Assembly (NCBI GenBank): GCA_011947345.1
Contig: JAAVTG010000051.1
Location: forward strand, 124,001-188,000
Source: Phytophthora quininea
Taxonomy: Eukaryota; Oomycota; Peronosporomycetes; Peronosporales; Peronosporaceae
DNA length: 64,000 bases
Direction of reading: 5' to 3'
The notes beneath the pieces were generated by a model. It saw only the letters and a list, made by a program, of their open reading frames with translations, was not told where the DNA came from and did not search any database. Each line of letters begins with the position of its first letter. The first letter of the stretch is position 1. The position numbers and the translations under genes were made by a program. Below are positions 22,801 through 33,840 of this stretch, one piece after another.

Positions 22801-23532
22801 GGTAAAGTGTCTGGCGCGAGTCGATGGGTGGCTCCGGAGTGTTTGGGTGGGAACAGGGCGTCCGAGGCTTCTGACATTTTCTCGCTTGGGATGTGTATCG
22901 TTCAGGCCGTGAGTGGGAAGTTGCCATGGGGAAACGAAATGGATAACCAAGTCGTTGCTTGCAATGTTAAGAAAGGACAACTCCCTTCACGTCCACCAGT
23001 ATTCACAGATGCACAGTGGCAGCTCGTGGAGAGCATGTGCAAACTCAGTCCGGCTGAGAGGATGGATCTCCTTGTTGTGGTTGAGCGCCTCAAAAGGTTT
23101 GCTGATGACCCAAACTACTCTACCACGGAGCTACAACCCCATGCCGATGTGGTTGCAATTATCCACGACGTTAAGCAGACGCTGCCACAGGAAGAGAAGG
23201 ATCTGCACAAACGGGTAGCTTGTCAAGTGTATGAGCTGGTAATTGCCCGACTCGAAGAGCTTGGTGATAATCTGTGCAGCGTCGTTCTGAAGCAAAGACT
23301 CCCTCCTATCGCATTGTCAGCAAGGGAGTGGGCTGGTCGCCTGGTGGAGCAGCAGTCGGCCATCGAACTGGTGCAAACAGTGTTTCAAGGATTCGCACTG
23401 CATCGTCAATTGGATCGAGTGTTAGCCGGGTTATTTGTTAGACCGTCCAATGACGTGCACCACTGGGAAGAGAAGTGTTTGGGGATGCTGAACGCAGGTG
23501 CAGTGTCGACAACTTCAATTGCAGAAGTGTGA
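19895..23532 (+). CDS. Ankyrin-repeat protein with pseudokinase and TKL kinase domains
   Basis: First ATG in frame is 19895 (MTNKELELREACERGD). Ankyrin repeats fill about residues 5-370, several in a degenerate form with YYCEN repeats. The frame shifts at AAAAA 21054-21058; one more A joins the two parts into about 1,212 codons, with WRIRATEIEF as the linker typical of oomycete TKL kinases. Kinase 1 (21090-21700) has HGDVRLGN for HRDLKxxN and LANVA for DFG, so it is a probable pseudokinase. Kinase 2 (22350-23110) has a Gly loop ARGGFGEA, VVVKK lysine, HRDLKCDN and TDFGLS, so it looks active. A signalling protein; partner and signal unknown. Confidence 0.85.
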
Positions 23533-23778
23533 GACCAAATGGAAGGCGATCGTGTGTGAGTGAGGTGTAGTATCGTTCGCGGTTGGTTATTCCCATGACG
23601 AGAGCGGTCAGCGTTGCTGTCGGTACATGTCTTTTGGGCTACGAGGAGGCTGGGATGGAGTTATGATGGTCATTGTTCTCGCCGAAGAAGGTTTCTCAGT
23701 TATGGTCTTGTGGTGTCTTAGCAAATTCATTAACAACTTTACCTTCCTCACACTTCTTCACAGCGATATGAAGTATGA

Positions 23779-24357
23779 TTACTTGCTGTTCTTGGCGCGG
23801 ACCTCGTCGGCTAGTTGCTTCAAGTTCTCCAGTTTCTCGTCACCAGCGACGCGGATGGAGACCCACTCCTCCATGCGAGTACCGCCAATGCCGTCGTAAA
23901 ACTTGAGTGCGCCTTCGTTCCATCGCAGACACCACCACTCCAGTCGGCCTTTTCCTTCGCTGATGCGCTGAGTTTCTTCAGCCAACGTACCAAACAAGAG
24001 CGTCGCGAATCCTCGTCGTCGGAATGCTGGCCGCACGTACAGATCTTCGAGGTACACACCAGGAGAAGCCAACCACGTGCTGTAGTTGTAGAAGAACAGC
24101 GCCATGCCGGCGATTTGGTCGCCGACCGTGAGGACGAAGCAGTGAGCGACTTTGCGGTTTGGAGCTCCAGACAGCGGGAAGCCTGGCATGTTTTCCTGAG
24201 GGATGTCGTCGACGAAGTTGACGGTCTCCAATAACTTTTCGGGCGTGGCCTTGTTCGAGTCCGCCTCCTTCTCGAAATCCGCGAGCTCTTGGATCATAGC
24301 GGCGATCTCTTGGACGTCCGCACGCACAGCGCGACGGATCTTTGGCTGGCCGGCCAT
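23779..24357 (-). CDS. GNAT acetyltransferase, diamine/spermidine type
   Basis: 192 residues from ATG 24357 (MAGQPKIRRAV), intact frame. The acetyl-CoA site is clear in VYLEDLYVRPAFRRRGFATL (residues about 107-126), the signature of the spermidine/spermine N1-acetyltransferase branch, and WWCLRWNEGALKFYDGIGG follows where that family has WxxLxWNxxxxxFY. It transfers acetyl from acetyl-CoA to an amine, probably a polyamine or small diamine; substrate is inferred from the family. It stands tail-to-head with the EttA-like gene 160 nt upstream. Confidence 0.85.
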   Translation of the reverse strand: MAGQPKIRRAVRADVQEIAAMIQELADFEKEADSNKATPEKLLETVNFVDDIPQENMPGFPLSGAPNRKVAHCFVLTVGDQIAGMALFFYNYSTWLASPGVYLEDLYVRPAFRRRGFATLLFGTLAEETQRISEGKGRLEWWCLRWNEGALKFYDGIGGTRMEEWVSIRVAGDEKLENLKQLADEVRAKNSK

Positions 24358-24519
24358 TGACACTCTTGACTGATACGCAGGACAAGAAGGGCGATTCTGA
24401 AGTGAGGATTGGGCAGGTACAGCACTCGTTTATGACCGTGCTCTTCGTCAGTTCAAGACAGCAGACATTGTTAACCAGACAAAATGTTTCTCTATGCAGT
24501 GAAGTGTTCAATCAAGACT

Positions 24520-26349
24520 CTACTTGGCTGGCTGCTTGCGTTCTCTCTCGTACTCGGTGTAGTTGCCATCGAAGAACTCGACGTGACCATCACCTTCGAA
24601 TGCGATGATGTGGGAGCAGATGCGGTCCAGGAACCATCGGTCGTGGGAGATGACCATGGAGACGCCGTCAAAGTCTGTAAGAGCAGCCTCAAGAGACCGC
24701 AGCGTGTCCACATCCAGATCGTTCGTGGGCTCATCCAGCATCACCACGTTGTGTCCTCCTAGCAGCATCTTGGCCAGGTGCACACGGTTGCGCTCTCCGC
24801 CACTCAGACTCCCCACCTTCTTCTCCTGCATCGGTCCTCGCAGGTTGAAGCTCGCAATGTACGCACGTGTGTTGATGCGGTCGCCGCCGATCTCTACAAA
24901 CTCATTATCCCCGAGATCTCTTCGTAAACGCTTCGTCGGGCGCTCAGCTCGTCGCGACTTTGACTCACGAAGCCGAGACTGACGGTCTTACCGAGCTCGA
25001 CGGTGCCTTCATCGGGATCTTCAATCCCGGAAATGATGTTAAATAGGGTGGACTTGCCCATACCATTGCCGCCCACAATGCCCACAATCGCGTGCGGTGG
25101 GATCTCGAACGAGAGCTTGTCAAACAGCACGCGGCCGTCATCCAGCTTCTTGCGGAGGTTCTTAACCTTAATAACCTTATTACCGAGACGGACACCGGAC
25201 GGCACAACGATCTGACCATCTTCGACACGCGAGGACGCTCGGAACCCGCTGGCTTCCATGTCCTGCAGCTTTTTGAGACGAGCCTTGTTGGCCTTCTTGC
25301 TACCTTGGTGGTCACGCGACCAGGCGATCTCGGACGCGATCTGCTTCGCTCGGATCGCATCCGACTTGCGTTGCATGTTGAACCGGTTGCGACGCTGGGT
25401 CAGCCACTCGGTATAGTTGCCTTCGTACGCGTACGTCTCTCCTCGGTCGAGTTCTAGCACCCAGCCAGCCACATTGTCCAGGAAGTAGCGGTCGTGTGTG
25501 ATCGACAGCACCGTGCCTCTGTACTTTTGCAAAAGTCCTCCAGCCAATGCACTGACTCGGCATCCAAGTGATTCGTCGGTTCATCCAGCAGCAACATGTC
25601 TGGCTTCTCCAGCAACAATCTGCACAACGCTACACGACGGCGTTCGCCACCGGAAAGCACCTCCACGTCTGCATCGGCAGCGGGCACTCTCAACGCCGCC
25701 ATTGCCTTCTCTACTTCGTGACTCAAGTCCCAGCAGCCCAAGTGCTCGATCTTGTCCTGCAGTTCGGCCTGCTCCTCCAGCAGAGCGTCAAAGTCTGCGT
25801 CTGGCTCCCCATAGCCAAAGAAACCTCGTCGAATCTCTTCAGCAGGTCCTGACTCTCCTTCAGGCCGTCCATAATGTTCTCGTAAACATTTTTACTGGAG
25901 TCTAGCTGCGGTTCTTGAGGGAGATACCCCACTTTCAGGCCGTCCTTGACCCACCGCTCGCCGTCAAAGTCTTTGCGTACGCCTGCGACGACCTTGAGCA
26001 AGGTGGACTTGCCAGTTCCGTTGGGACCTAAAACGCCGACCTTGGCGCCACGTAGGAAGCCCAGACTTACGCGTTCGAAGAGCTTCTTGCCGCCAGGAAT
26101 GGTCACGCCCACGTCCCGAAGGTGACACACGAAGTCTCCCGGGACGCCGCCCCCAGCGTTGGACGCGGCTGCAAAATTGCGCATAGCATTACCAGCATGT
26201 TGGGAAGCTGCCAGCCAATGCGGAGTGCGTGGGGCGAGCTGTAGCCCACGCACGCCTGCCGAGAAGGAAGGCACTTGACGCAGCATGTTGCCAGCGTTTG
26301 TGTGGCCGTACGTGAACGCTACGTCATTGGTGAAAACTGCAATTACCAT
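24520..26349 (-). CDS. ettA: EttA-like ABC-F translation factor, organelle-targeted
   Basis: Two ABC domains: Walker [12 protein letters not shown] and signature [11 protein letters not shown] with [12 protein letters not shown]; second [31 protein letters not shown]. The linker arm between them ([25 protein letters not shown]) fits bacterial EttA, which gates ribosome entry into elongation by ATP charge. The ATG at 26349 or, better, 26286 ([16 protein letters not shown]) begins a basic, Ser/Arg-rich presequence, so a mitochondrial ribosome is the likely partner. The frame breaks at CCCC 25807-25810, AAAA 25531-25534 and CCCC 24909-24912; with one base more in each run, the length is exactly 611 codons. 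That pattern points to consensus errors. Confidence 0.88.
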
Positions 26350-26660
26350 AAAACAGTAGTGATAAAATCCAGAGCTTTCGCCTCGAAAAACGTTGTCTTT
26401 ACCTTGGTTTTAGTATGGTCAACTAACGAATCTTTTCTAGACGAGAAAAACGTTTGTGTGCCTTGTGGTGGTGGTTGACGATCACGATCTGCTTCAACGC
26501 GGTGTGGTGCATCCCCGGGCAAGCACGTTGATGTGGTTGCAGACCGACCGTCTTACCTTCACGCAAACGTGGCTGACGTCCTCGCTCTTCAGCCACAAGC
26601 TTTGTCAATCAAGTTGTTATCACTTCTGAATTGGCCACGTATCCAATAAGTCCCGTCGCC
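26350..26660. promoter_or_regulatory. Divergent promoter region
   Basis: 311 bp between the starts of the EttA-like gene (minus) and the dehydrogenase (plus). It must hold both promoters. I see no motif that I would name with confidence. Confidence 0.45.
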
Positions 26661-27824
26661 ATGCTATCCATTCTTCGCTGTGCTTCCCGCTCTTCGCTGC
26701 TGCTTCGACGCTTCTCCACCGTCTCCGACCGTCTCAATCTGGCGGTCATTGGCACAGGTCGAATGGGCCGCATCCGCCTGGCCGGTATCCAAAATGACCC
26801 ACGTGTGAACATCGCTGCGCTCGTGGATTCCAATGCGACGGCAACGCAACGCCAAGAGCTGGGCAGCCAATTCGGAACGCAGTGCTTTGCCAACGTACAA
26901 GACGCTGGCGAGGCCTTGCACGCCCAAGGTCAACAAGTGCACGGAGTGTGGATCTCGACGCCGACCCCGACCCACTTGGAACTCGTCAACGACTGCACCA
27001 ACGGAGCTTTAGGCGACAGTGTCAAAGCGATCGGCATTGAGAAACCCGTAGCTGCATCAGTAGAGGATATCGACGCTGCGTACCAAACGTGTCACAAGAA
27101 TGGCGTCAAGCTGGTGTGTTCTTTTCAAAGACGCTTCGATCCGAGCTACGAGGCGTTGAGAACGCAGTGTGTGGAGAACAGGAGCATCGGCAAGCTGCAG
27201 TCCATCCACACAGTGTTTCGAGACCATCCGTGTCCGCCTGTGGAGTTTTTAAAGACTGGAGGAGATCCGTTTCACGACTTGGCAGTGCACGACATTGACT
27301 ACGTGTGCAACTTGGTCGGCGAATACCCGAACAAGGTGTACGCACACGGTACCAGTCTGTCGAAGGAGCTGAGAGAGCTCAACGTCATGGACAAGGCCAG
27401 TGTTTGGCTGGAATTCCCTACGACGGGTGTGGTCTGCACGATGGATCTAAGTCGTAGTGCTGAGTACGGCTACGATCAACGGATCGAAGTGGCTGGAGAG
27501 CACGGAATGCTGCAAGTGCAAAACCCAAGTCGAACTGCTTTGGTGCAGTCCACGAAGGCGGGGCTTACGTCCGATATCTTGCAGCATTCTTTCCCTGAGC
27601 GATTCCGTGAGGCCTATCTGCTGGAGCTCGACAACTTCATTGATGTGATCGAAGGCAGAGCGAACCCGCGAGTGCACTGGGCTGCTTCACGTATGAATAC
27701 GATCATTGCTGAGGCTGCTCGCATCGCAGCGGTGGAGAAGAAGGTCGTCACCATCAAGTACAGCGAGACGAAGCAGACGTCGCCTAACACCGACCCGATC
27801 CTAGAGTGTGAGTACGAGTACTAA
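26661..27824 (+). CDS. Gfo/Idh/MocA dehydrogenase, inositol 2-dehydrogenase-like
   Basis: Intact 387-residue frame from ATG 26661. MLSILRCASRSSLLLRRFS is a good mitochondrial presequence. The Rossmann motif AVIGTGRMGRIR follows at once, then IEKPVAASVEDID (family EKP motif) and FQRRFDPSY, with HDLAVHDIDYVCNL supplying the catalytic DxxxH-type residues. Family members oxidise sugars or inositols with NAD(P)+; myo-inositol 2-dehydrogenase is the closest match by motif, not proven. The first ATG of the frame was not used because the presequence begins at 26661. Confidence 0.85.
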   Translation: MLSILRCASRSSLLLRRFSTVSDRLNLAVIGTGRMGRIRLAGIQNDPRVNIAALVDSNATATQRQELGSQFGTQCFANVQDAGEALHAQGQQVHGVWISTPTPTHLELVNDCTNGALGDSVKAIGIEKPVAASVEDIDAAYQTCHKNGVKLVCSFQRRFDPSYEALRTQCVENRSIGKLQSIHTVFRDHPCPPVEFLKTGGDPFHDLAVHDIDYVCNLVGEYPNKVYAHGTSLSKELRELNVMDKASVWLEFPTTGVVCTMDLSRSAEYGYDQRIEVAGEHGMLQVQNPSRTALVQSTKAGLTSDILQHSFPERFREAYLLELDNFIDVIEGRANPRVHWAASRMNTIIAEAARIAAVEKKVVTIKYSETKQTSPNTDPILECEYEY

Positions 27825-28058
27825 GCAAAACAGTTCCTCTGGTCAATGAAAATGAATTGTGAGCTTGTCATTCTGACGACCTGCCTCCAAAGGGAATCCC
27901 ATCCGTGAAGCTGATCATGCCTCAAATCAAACGACCAGCCGCACATTTCCACGTCACTTGAGGAACCTTGAGCTGTGCTATTGTTTCCTCTTTGCTTGCA
28001 ACGAACACGCAAGGTATCCACTGCACTCGAAACTCATGTCGATCTGCGTTGATGTCGC

Positions 28059-29246
28059 CTACTCGCTCCTTCTGGCGAGCTCCTTGAGCAGCTCGGCGGT
28101 CGAGAGCGTCTCCAGCTCGACGGCATCCACGTCCAGCCAGTCCACAGGGTTCTTGAGCACCTCGAGCGTCTTGTCTTCCCACGATCCTTTGGTAGGAGCG
28201 TGCATGTACTCCCAACGAGCCGTCAGCGGGAGCGACATGAGGATCGACTCGACACGGGAGCCAGGCGTCAGCAACCCGAACTTGGTGCCGCGGTCGTACA
28301 TGATGTTGAACTCAACGTAGCGGCCGCGACGGATCTGCTGCCACTCCTTTTGCTGCTTGGTGAACGGCATGTCGATACGTTTCTTCAAGATCGGCACGTA
28401 GGCGTCCAGCATGGAGTTGGCGCAGCTACGGATCATCTGGAAGCTCTCCTCGGACGTGTCCGTGAGGTCATCGAAGAAGAAGCCTCCGATTCCACGCCCC
28501 TCTTTACGGTGAGGGATGTAGAAATACTCGTCACAGGCCTTCTTCCACTTGGGGTAGATCTCGGGGTCAGTCTTGTCCAGCTGCGTCTTGTACACAGCGT
28601 GGAAGTGACGAGCATCTTCCTCGAACAAGTAGCTCGGTGTCAGATCGGCACCGCCACCGAACCAACCGATTTTCTTGGCCTTGCCGTCCTTGTCCAAGTA
28701 GCCCGTCTCCACTTCAAAGTAGCGGTAGTTCAGGTGGATGGTAGGGGCCATGGGGTTGTGCGGATGCATGACCAGACTCACGCCACAGGCGTAGAATGGC
28801 AACTCCTGTCCTTCCTTTAGGTCTTTGCCTCTAGCAGTCATCTGTTTGACTGCGGCAGGCGGCAGTTTGCCGTGGATGATGGAGACACCCACGCCAGCCT
28901 TCTCAAAGACGTTGCCGTCCTGCAGGATGCGGCTACGGCCACCACCGCCGTGACCTTCGCGCTCCCATTTGTCCTCACGGAACTTCTTGCCATCCACAGC
29001 TTCAATACCGGCGCAAATCTCGTCCTGGACACGTAGGATCAGCGCTTCCATCCTCTTGGGCAGTGGAGCTTTGGTGTCGAACTCGATCGAGCTCTTGGGG
29101 ACTTTGTCTTGGGACAAAGGTTGATACAGGAACTCGGACGTGGGGATCTTGCCCTTGCAGTGGCTGGACTGCGTGGCCGAGTAGATGCCTAGAGCAGGCA
29201 GAGCCACGGCCATCGAGGGCTTGAGCAAAGACCGGAGGTGGCGCAT
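28059..29246 (-). CDS. CPOX: Coproporphyrinogen III oxidase, copy 1
   Basis: Intact 395-residue frame. The start at 29246 ([20 protein letters not shown]) gives an organelle presequence before the conserved domain at [14 protein letters not shown]. Family marks: [84 protein letters not shown]. The enzyme makes protoporphyrinogen IX in haem synthesis by oxygen-dependent decarboxylation. A second copy lies 295 bp upstream in the same direction. Confidence 0.95.
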   Translation of the reverse strand: MRHLRSLLKPSMAVALPALGIYSATQSSHCKGKIPTSEFLYQPLSQDKVPKSSIEFDTKAPLPKRMEALILRVQDEICAGIEAVDGKKFREDKWEREGHGGGGRSRILQDGNVFEKAGVGVSIIHGKLPPAAVKQMTARGKDLKEGQELPFYACGVSLVMHPHNPMAPTIHLNYRYFEVETGYLDKDGKAKKIGWFGGGADLTPSYLFEEDARHFHAVYKTQLDKTDPEIYPKWKKACDEYFYIPHRKEGRGIGGFFFDDLTDTSEESFQMIRSCANSMLDAYVPILKKRIDMPFTKQQKEWQQIRRGRYVEFNIMYDRGTKFGLLTPGSRVESILMSLPLTARWEYMHAPTKGSWEDKTLEVLKNPVDWLDVDAVELETLSTAELLKELARRSE

Positions 29247-29541
29247 TGCAGCGGCAGGTTCTTGAGCAATACACAGATGATCTTGAACTGGAACCTGCGG
29301 TCGGGAGCGAAAGTATCCTGACGCTTTGTTGGTGTAAAAGACACGAACCAACGATCCAACGACGGACATCCGTTGACGGTCAAGTTGATGCGGCACGCAA
29401 AGTAATGGAGCTGGACGGCAACACGTGCCTGCAATGGCTCTAGACGTTGGCACTGTGGGCAAATACACGTATACTTGTCGGTGTTTGAGTTGGTTGGATA
29501 TCTACACGCAGGTACGTTCACCATGGAGGACAGGAGCCGTT

Positions 29542-30655
29542 TTAGGGCTCGATCTTCATCCAGTCGACGGGGTTCTTGAGCACTTCGAGCGTCTTGGCCT
29601 CCCACGAGTCCTCCTTGGGCGAGTGCATGTACTCCCAACGAGCCGTCAGTGGCAGCGTCATCATGATGGACTCGACACGTGAGCCGGGGTCAGCAGCCCG
29701 AACTTGGTGCCGCGGTCGTACATGATGTTGAACTCGACGTAGCGGCCGCGACGGATCTGCTGCCACTCCTTCTGCTCCTCGGTGAAGGGCATGTCCTTGC
29801 GGAGCTTGAGGATCGGGATGTACGAGTCCAGCATCGAGTTGGCGCAGTGGCGGATGGTCTGGAACGTCTCCTCGGACGTGTCCGTGAGGTCGTCGTAGAA
29901 GAAGCCGCCGATGCCGCGGTGCTCCTTGCGGTGAGTAATGTAGAAGTAGTCGTCGCAAGCCTTCTTCATCTTGGGGTACCACGTGGGGTCGCGCTTGTCC
30001 AGGATGGTCTTGTAGACGGTGTGGAAGTGGCGAGCGTCCTCTTCGAACAGGAAGCTCGGGGTCAGATCGGCACCGCCGCCGAACCAGCCAATCTGCTTAG
30101 CGTTGCCTTCCTCGTCCTTGCCGACCTCGATCTGGAAGTACCGGTAGTTGAGGTGGATCGTGGGCGCCATCGGGTTGCGCGGGTGCATGACCAGACTGAT
30201 GCCGCACACGTAGAACGGCAGGTCCTTTCCAGGCGGGAGCTCGGCGTTGCGCTCGGTCATCTGCTGCGCCGCAGCGGCCGGCAGCGTGCCGTTAATGATG
30301 GACACGGCCACGCCGGCCTTCTCCATGACGTTGCCGTCCTGCAGGATGCGGCTGCGGCCGCCACCGCCAGCTTCGCGCTTCCACTCGTCGGTGCGGAACT
30401 TCTTGCCGTCCACGGCCTCGATGCCGGCGCAGATCTCATCCTGGACACGGAGGATCATGTGCTCCATGCGCTTGGGCAGCGGAGCCGACGTGTCGAACTC
30501 GATACTGTCCTTGGGGGTCTTGTCCTCGGACATGGGCTGGTGCAGGAAGTCGGCCATCGTGGGTGCTGGAAGTGTCTTGCTTGTGCTTCGGGGAGCAGAT
30601 TCGAGACTGTGGCAAGGGTCTTCATGGCCGCAGACTGCGCTGCAAGGACCGGCAT
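29542..30655 (-). CDS. CPOX: Coproporphyrinogen III oxidase, copy 2
   Basis: Paralog of the neighbouring gene with the same motifs ([40 protein letters not shown]). The frame from ATG 30557 ([10 protein letters not shown]) breaks at GGGG 29686-29689, close to the C-terminus; one more base gives exactly 339 codons from 30557 and the expected end [13 protein letters not shown]. Upstream, ATG 30655 ([19 protein letters not shown]) would run into 30557 if GGG 30561-30563 were one longer, supplying an organelle presequence like that of copy 1. I therefore place the likely start at 30655; the safe core is 29542-30557. Confidence 0.88.
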
Positions 30656-31159
30656 GCGAGCCAAGGCTGCAAGCAGCCCTCGGCCAGCGATGGTGAGCCC
30701 CAGGTCATCAGAAACGCAGCGTCATTCTGCAGTAAAGGTGCAAATGCCGCTCAACTGCTACACTAACCGTATCACGTCACAGACGCGTACTTAGCGAATC
30801 AGATCGAACTTAGCGCCGATCTTGGTTTGGTTTAACTTGATTTTAGTAAAGAAGAAAAAGGGGTTTTACCAGCCCCTTACGAAATAGTTGCAGTGCAAGC
30901 AGCATGCTCTGCAAGATGTTGGAGCAGCCCAAGTCCGAGCCGTGTTAGTATTGCTGCTAGACAAGGAATGCGCGGCGAGAATTGCTCGTCCTGAAGTGAA
31001 AAGGAGGTTCTCCCACCGAGGCGGCTGTGCATCGACAACAAAAAATGCATTTCGTGGCTGGCCAGCCGCAAAAAGGCTATTCTACAGGTTATATGCTTCA
31101 CATATTCGGCCCAAATACAAGCCCGCCGAATAAGAACATCCCATGAGCATTCGTTGATC
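30656..31159. other. Intergenic region between CPOX copy 2 and coiled-coil gene
   Basis: About 500 bp between two divergent genes. It should hold both promoters. No gene is visible apart from short frames. Confidence 0.4.
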
Positions 31160-32281
31160 ATGTCCGAGCTGCTCGTGGACGTGCCGCAGATGCAGCGCGA
31201 TCTGCACCGCGCGCTGGACGAGAACGCGTATCTGCGCGCGCAGATCAAGAAGCTCAAGGCCGACGACGTCATCTCCAGCCCGCCGCGCCCCAGACGGTCG
31301 GCGAAGAAAGCCACGACCAAGCCGAACGAAGATGACGCAGATTTTGACAAGGCGCTGGCGAGGCGGCAGAGGCGTCTGGACGCCAAGAACGACAACAAAG
31401 AGGAGAAAGCTCTGAAGCTTGAGCTCAAGAGCGCCAACGACCGCGTGGAATCCCTGGAGCGCTTACTACTGGACGCTGAAGAGACCATATGCCACTTGAA
31501 GGCTGAGAAGCTGGAGGCCTTGAGAAATGTCGAGAGATTGAGCACGGCAGGGTTTACAAGAACTACAGAACAGGACAAAGAGAGTAGGAAGCTGGTGCTG
31601 GAACTGGAGAGACGACTGGCAGAGCAGAAGCAAAGCCATTCAGTCGAGCAGGAGCAGCGCATGGCTGTGATTCGGGAGCAGGAGAAGGAGATGACGATGC
31701 TGAAGAAGGACTTGGAAGAGCGAACTAAAGCAATGGAGGAGCTGCAGCAGAGACACTTAGACCTGTTGGAGCTGGACGGTAAGGCGGTGAAGAAGCGAGT
31801 GGCCAGTGGAGTGGACCAGCTGAGCATCATTGGAGAAGACAGCGACAATGAGGCTGACAAGGACAGCGAAGATGAGACCGACAAACCCAAATTGAAGAGG
31901 ACAGCGAGTCGAGCCAGAGCGTCTGCCATGTCAGCTCTGCCTAAATGGCAAGAGGAGCTCGTGCGCCACCCGACGCCGGTGTTCGACATGGACTCGCCCG
32001 AAGTCAACTATCTGCTGAAAGCCTGGACAAGCAACAGGAGGAAGATTCAGTATTTACGTCGCTGGCTCATTCAGGTGACGACGACCAAAGGTTTGCTGCC
32101 TGGAGACTTCCCTATGGGCGTGGAGCTCCCGCGACTCCCTCCTGAGGTGCGCGACGGATTCCTCACGCTTGTACTGCCACTGCTCCGTAAGCAGACCGAG
32201 CGCGAGATCCTCGCGCACTCCCGTCGCTACAACGATGGGTTCCATACCGATCTACGTTTCCGTGCTGTCCCGCGAGAGTAA
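31160..32281 (+). CDS. Coiled-coil protein of unknown function
   Basis: Intact frame of 373 residues from ATG 31160 (MSELLVDVPQMQRDL). Residues 60-225 form a long, charged coiled coil (EEKALKLELKSANDRVESLE, LEERTKAMEELQQRHLDLLE). An acidic linker follows (EDSDNEADKDSEDETDK), then a compact C-terminal part with AWTSNRRKIQYLRRWL and LPLLRKQTEREILAHSRRY. I do not recognise the family. The stop is 36 bp from the 3' end of the convergent TEDC1-like gene, so their 3' regions may overlap. Confidence 0.75.
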   Translation: MSELLVDVPQMQRDLHRALDENAYLRAQIKKLKADDVISSPPRPRRSAKKATTKPNEDDADFDKALARRQRRLDAKNDNKEEKALKLELKSANDRVESLERLLLDAEETICHLKAEKLEALRNVERLSTAGFTRTTEQDKESRKLVLELERRLAEQKQSHSVEQEQRMAVIREQEKEMTMLKKDLEERTKAMEELQQRHLDLLELDGKAVKKRVASGVDQLSIIGEDSDNEADKDSEDETDKPKLKRTASRARASAMSALPKWQEELVRHPTPVFDMDSPEVNYLLKAWTSNRRKIQYLRRWLIQVTTTKGLLPGDFPMGVELPRLPPEVRDGFLTLVLPLLRKQTEREILAHSRRYNDGFHTDLRFRAVPRE

Positions 32282-32317
32282 CTCAGTTAGTCCTGTTGCG
32301 TTGTGCCGTTTTTGAGT

Positions 32318-33840
32318 TTAGCGTAGTTGTACGCCACAGTATTCTTGTGAGATTTCGTCAATAACACTGGATAATTGCTCTTGTAGCCGAACCACGTCTT
32401 CCGCCGTTGCTAAGCGTGTTTTTCTTGAGCTGGCGCCATGGTGGTTAGCGCTTTGGGCAACCCAAGAGCGCTCAGAGCGGAGGAAGAGTTTCTGGGGATC
32501 GAACAGCTCTTGCGTCTGCACTTGCTGCACAAATCTCTCCACCTTCGTCTCCATCTGTTGCACTTTTGATCGGGATTTTTGACGGGATATCCATTTCTTC
32601 CTCTCCTCTTTGTATCCCTGCTCTATTTGCTGGAAGGACGCCGCGTGCTCTTTAAACAAGGTTTGTACTTCTTGGACCCGAGCACGCAGAGCTGGGTGGG
32701 TTCGAGAAGACACCTGACCGACCTCATCTTCAGTCTTGCTAAGCGCTAGCACAAGCCCATTCATCCACTTGTAAAAGAGTGCTTCATCCTCAATCATCTG
32801 GATACTACGCGGCAACAAATCAGCTACAACGACAAGTGGGCCTCATTCACTGCAGACGCGTACCTTTGAGTCAGAACGCGCACCTGATCAGCCAACTTGG
32901 TTGCCGGTTCTGCAAGCAGGTTGAGTACGTAGGCGGGAATCAGATCGTCCTTGTGCTCCTCGCTCTTGTTCTGTATCTGCTCGAGACGGCGAATCAGTCG
33001 CTGGTGATAACGAGTGTACACCTCCAGCTCGTTCAGATGACTTTGTAGACGACCAAACGCACTGTGCAGCTGATGCATCTGCGCCTCTAATGGTAGCGCC
33101 TTCCCGTCCGGCAGTGTCGTTGAAGATACCACATCCACCGCTACAGTTCGAACACTGTCTTCATCCAGGTCAACATCCTAACACTCACAGCAAAACACAT
33201 GAGTCTTAAAATCATCGCAGCCCTCTTACTAACCACTTACATTCGGGAAAGGGGGCAGCCTGAACCCCTTCGTCCGAGTCATCCTCTACAAAATACAAAC
33301 CACCATCAGTCCCACAGCATTCAACACAACACTCCTCTCCAAGCTCTCACCTCTAAAATGAACGTCTGTTGTCTCTCAAACATACGAGAGTATGCTACCA
33401 GCCATGCAAACGCCAGCAATAACACCTGGCTACTCGGCCTCTTGCTGGAATAGAAGCTTGAGCAGACAAAGCCCCAGTCGTACAGGTAGAACCTCACCAG
33501 CTCTATCTGCAGTTCTGCACTGCATCAAAACGCTCTCAAATAAGCGCTACACCTTCTCTGGATGTTGAAAACAGTACCGACCATGCATTTCCGGGTCCGA
33601 AATGTCCGTCGCTTCGTTGATTTTCTGCATTTCCTCGGCAACCACATCAAAGTCCGCCAGTACCACCAGTAAAACGTCGTGCAGCAGTCTCCAGAGCGTC
33701 CAGTATTCCGTCTCGGACGTCTGGTCCTTCTTGGCCTTACGTAGCAACTCTACTCCGGCGTAATGGACGCCGATGGACTCGAGTGCGAGCCGCAGCAGCG
33801 CCCCGAAGCGCGGCGTCCGAGGCGACGTCCTCGAGGTCAT
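32318..33840 (-). CDS. TEDC1-like protein (tubulin epsilon/delta complex)
   Basis: Five exons: 33553-33840, 33351-33506, 33241-33285, 32864-33177, 32318-32804; introns 33507-33552, 33286-33350, 33178-33240, 32805-32863 all GT...AG and all phase-consistent. The N-terminal motifs (LLRKAKKDQ, EYWTLWRLLHDVLL, then IELVRFYLYDWGF and VLLLAFAWLVA) follow the order of vertebrate TEDC1: RAKFD, LWQLLFRVL, LVKSALxxxGY, LLLALSWLLA. The C-terminal 250 residues are coiled coil. TEDC1 works with TEDC2, delta- and epsilon-tubulin in keeping centriole triplets; basal bodies of zoospore flagella would need it. Assigned from remembered motif order, so moderate confidence. Confidence 0.6.
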
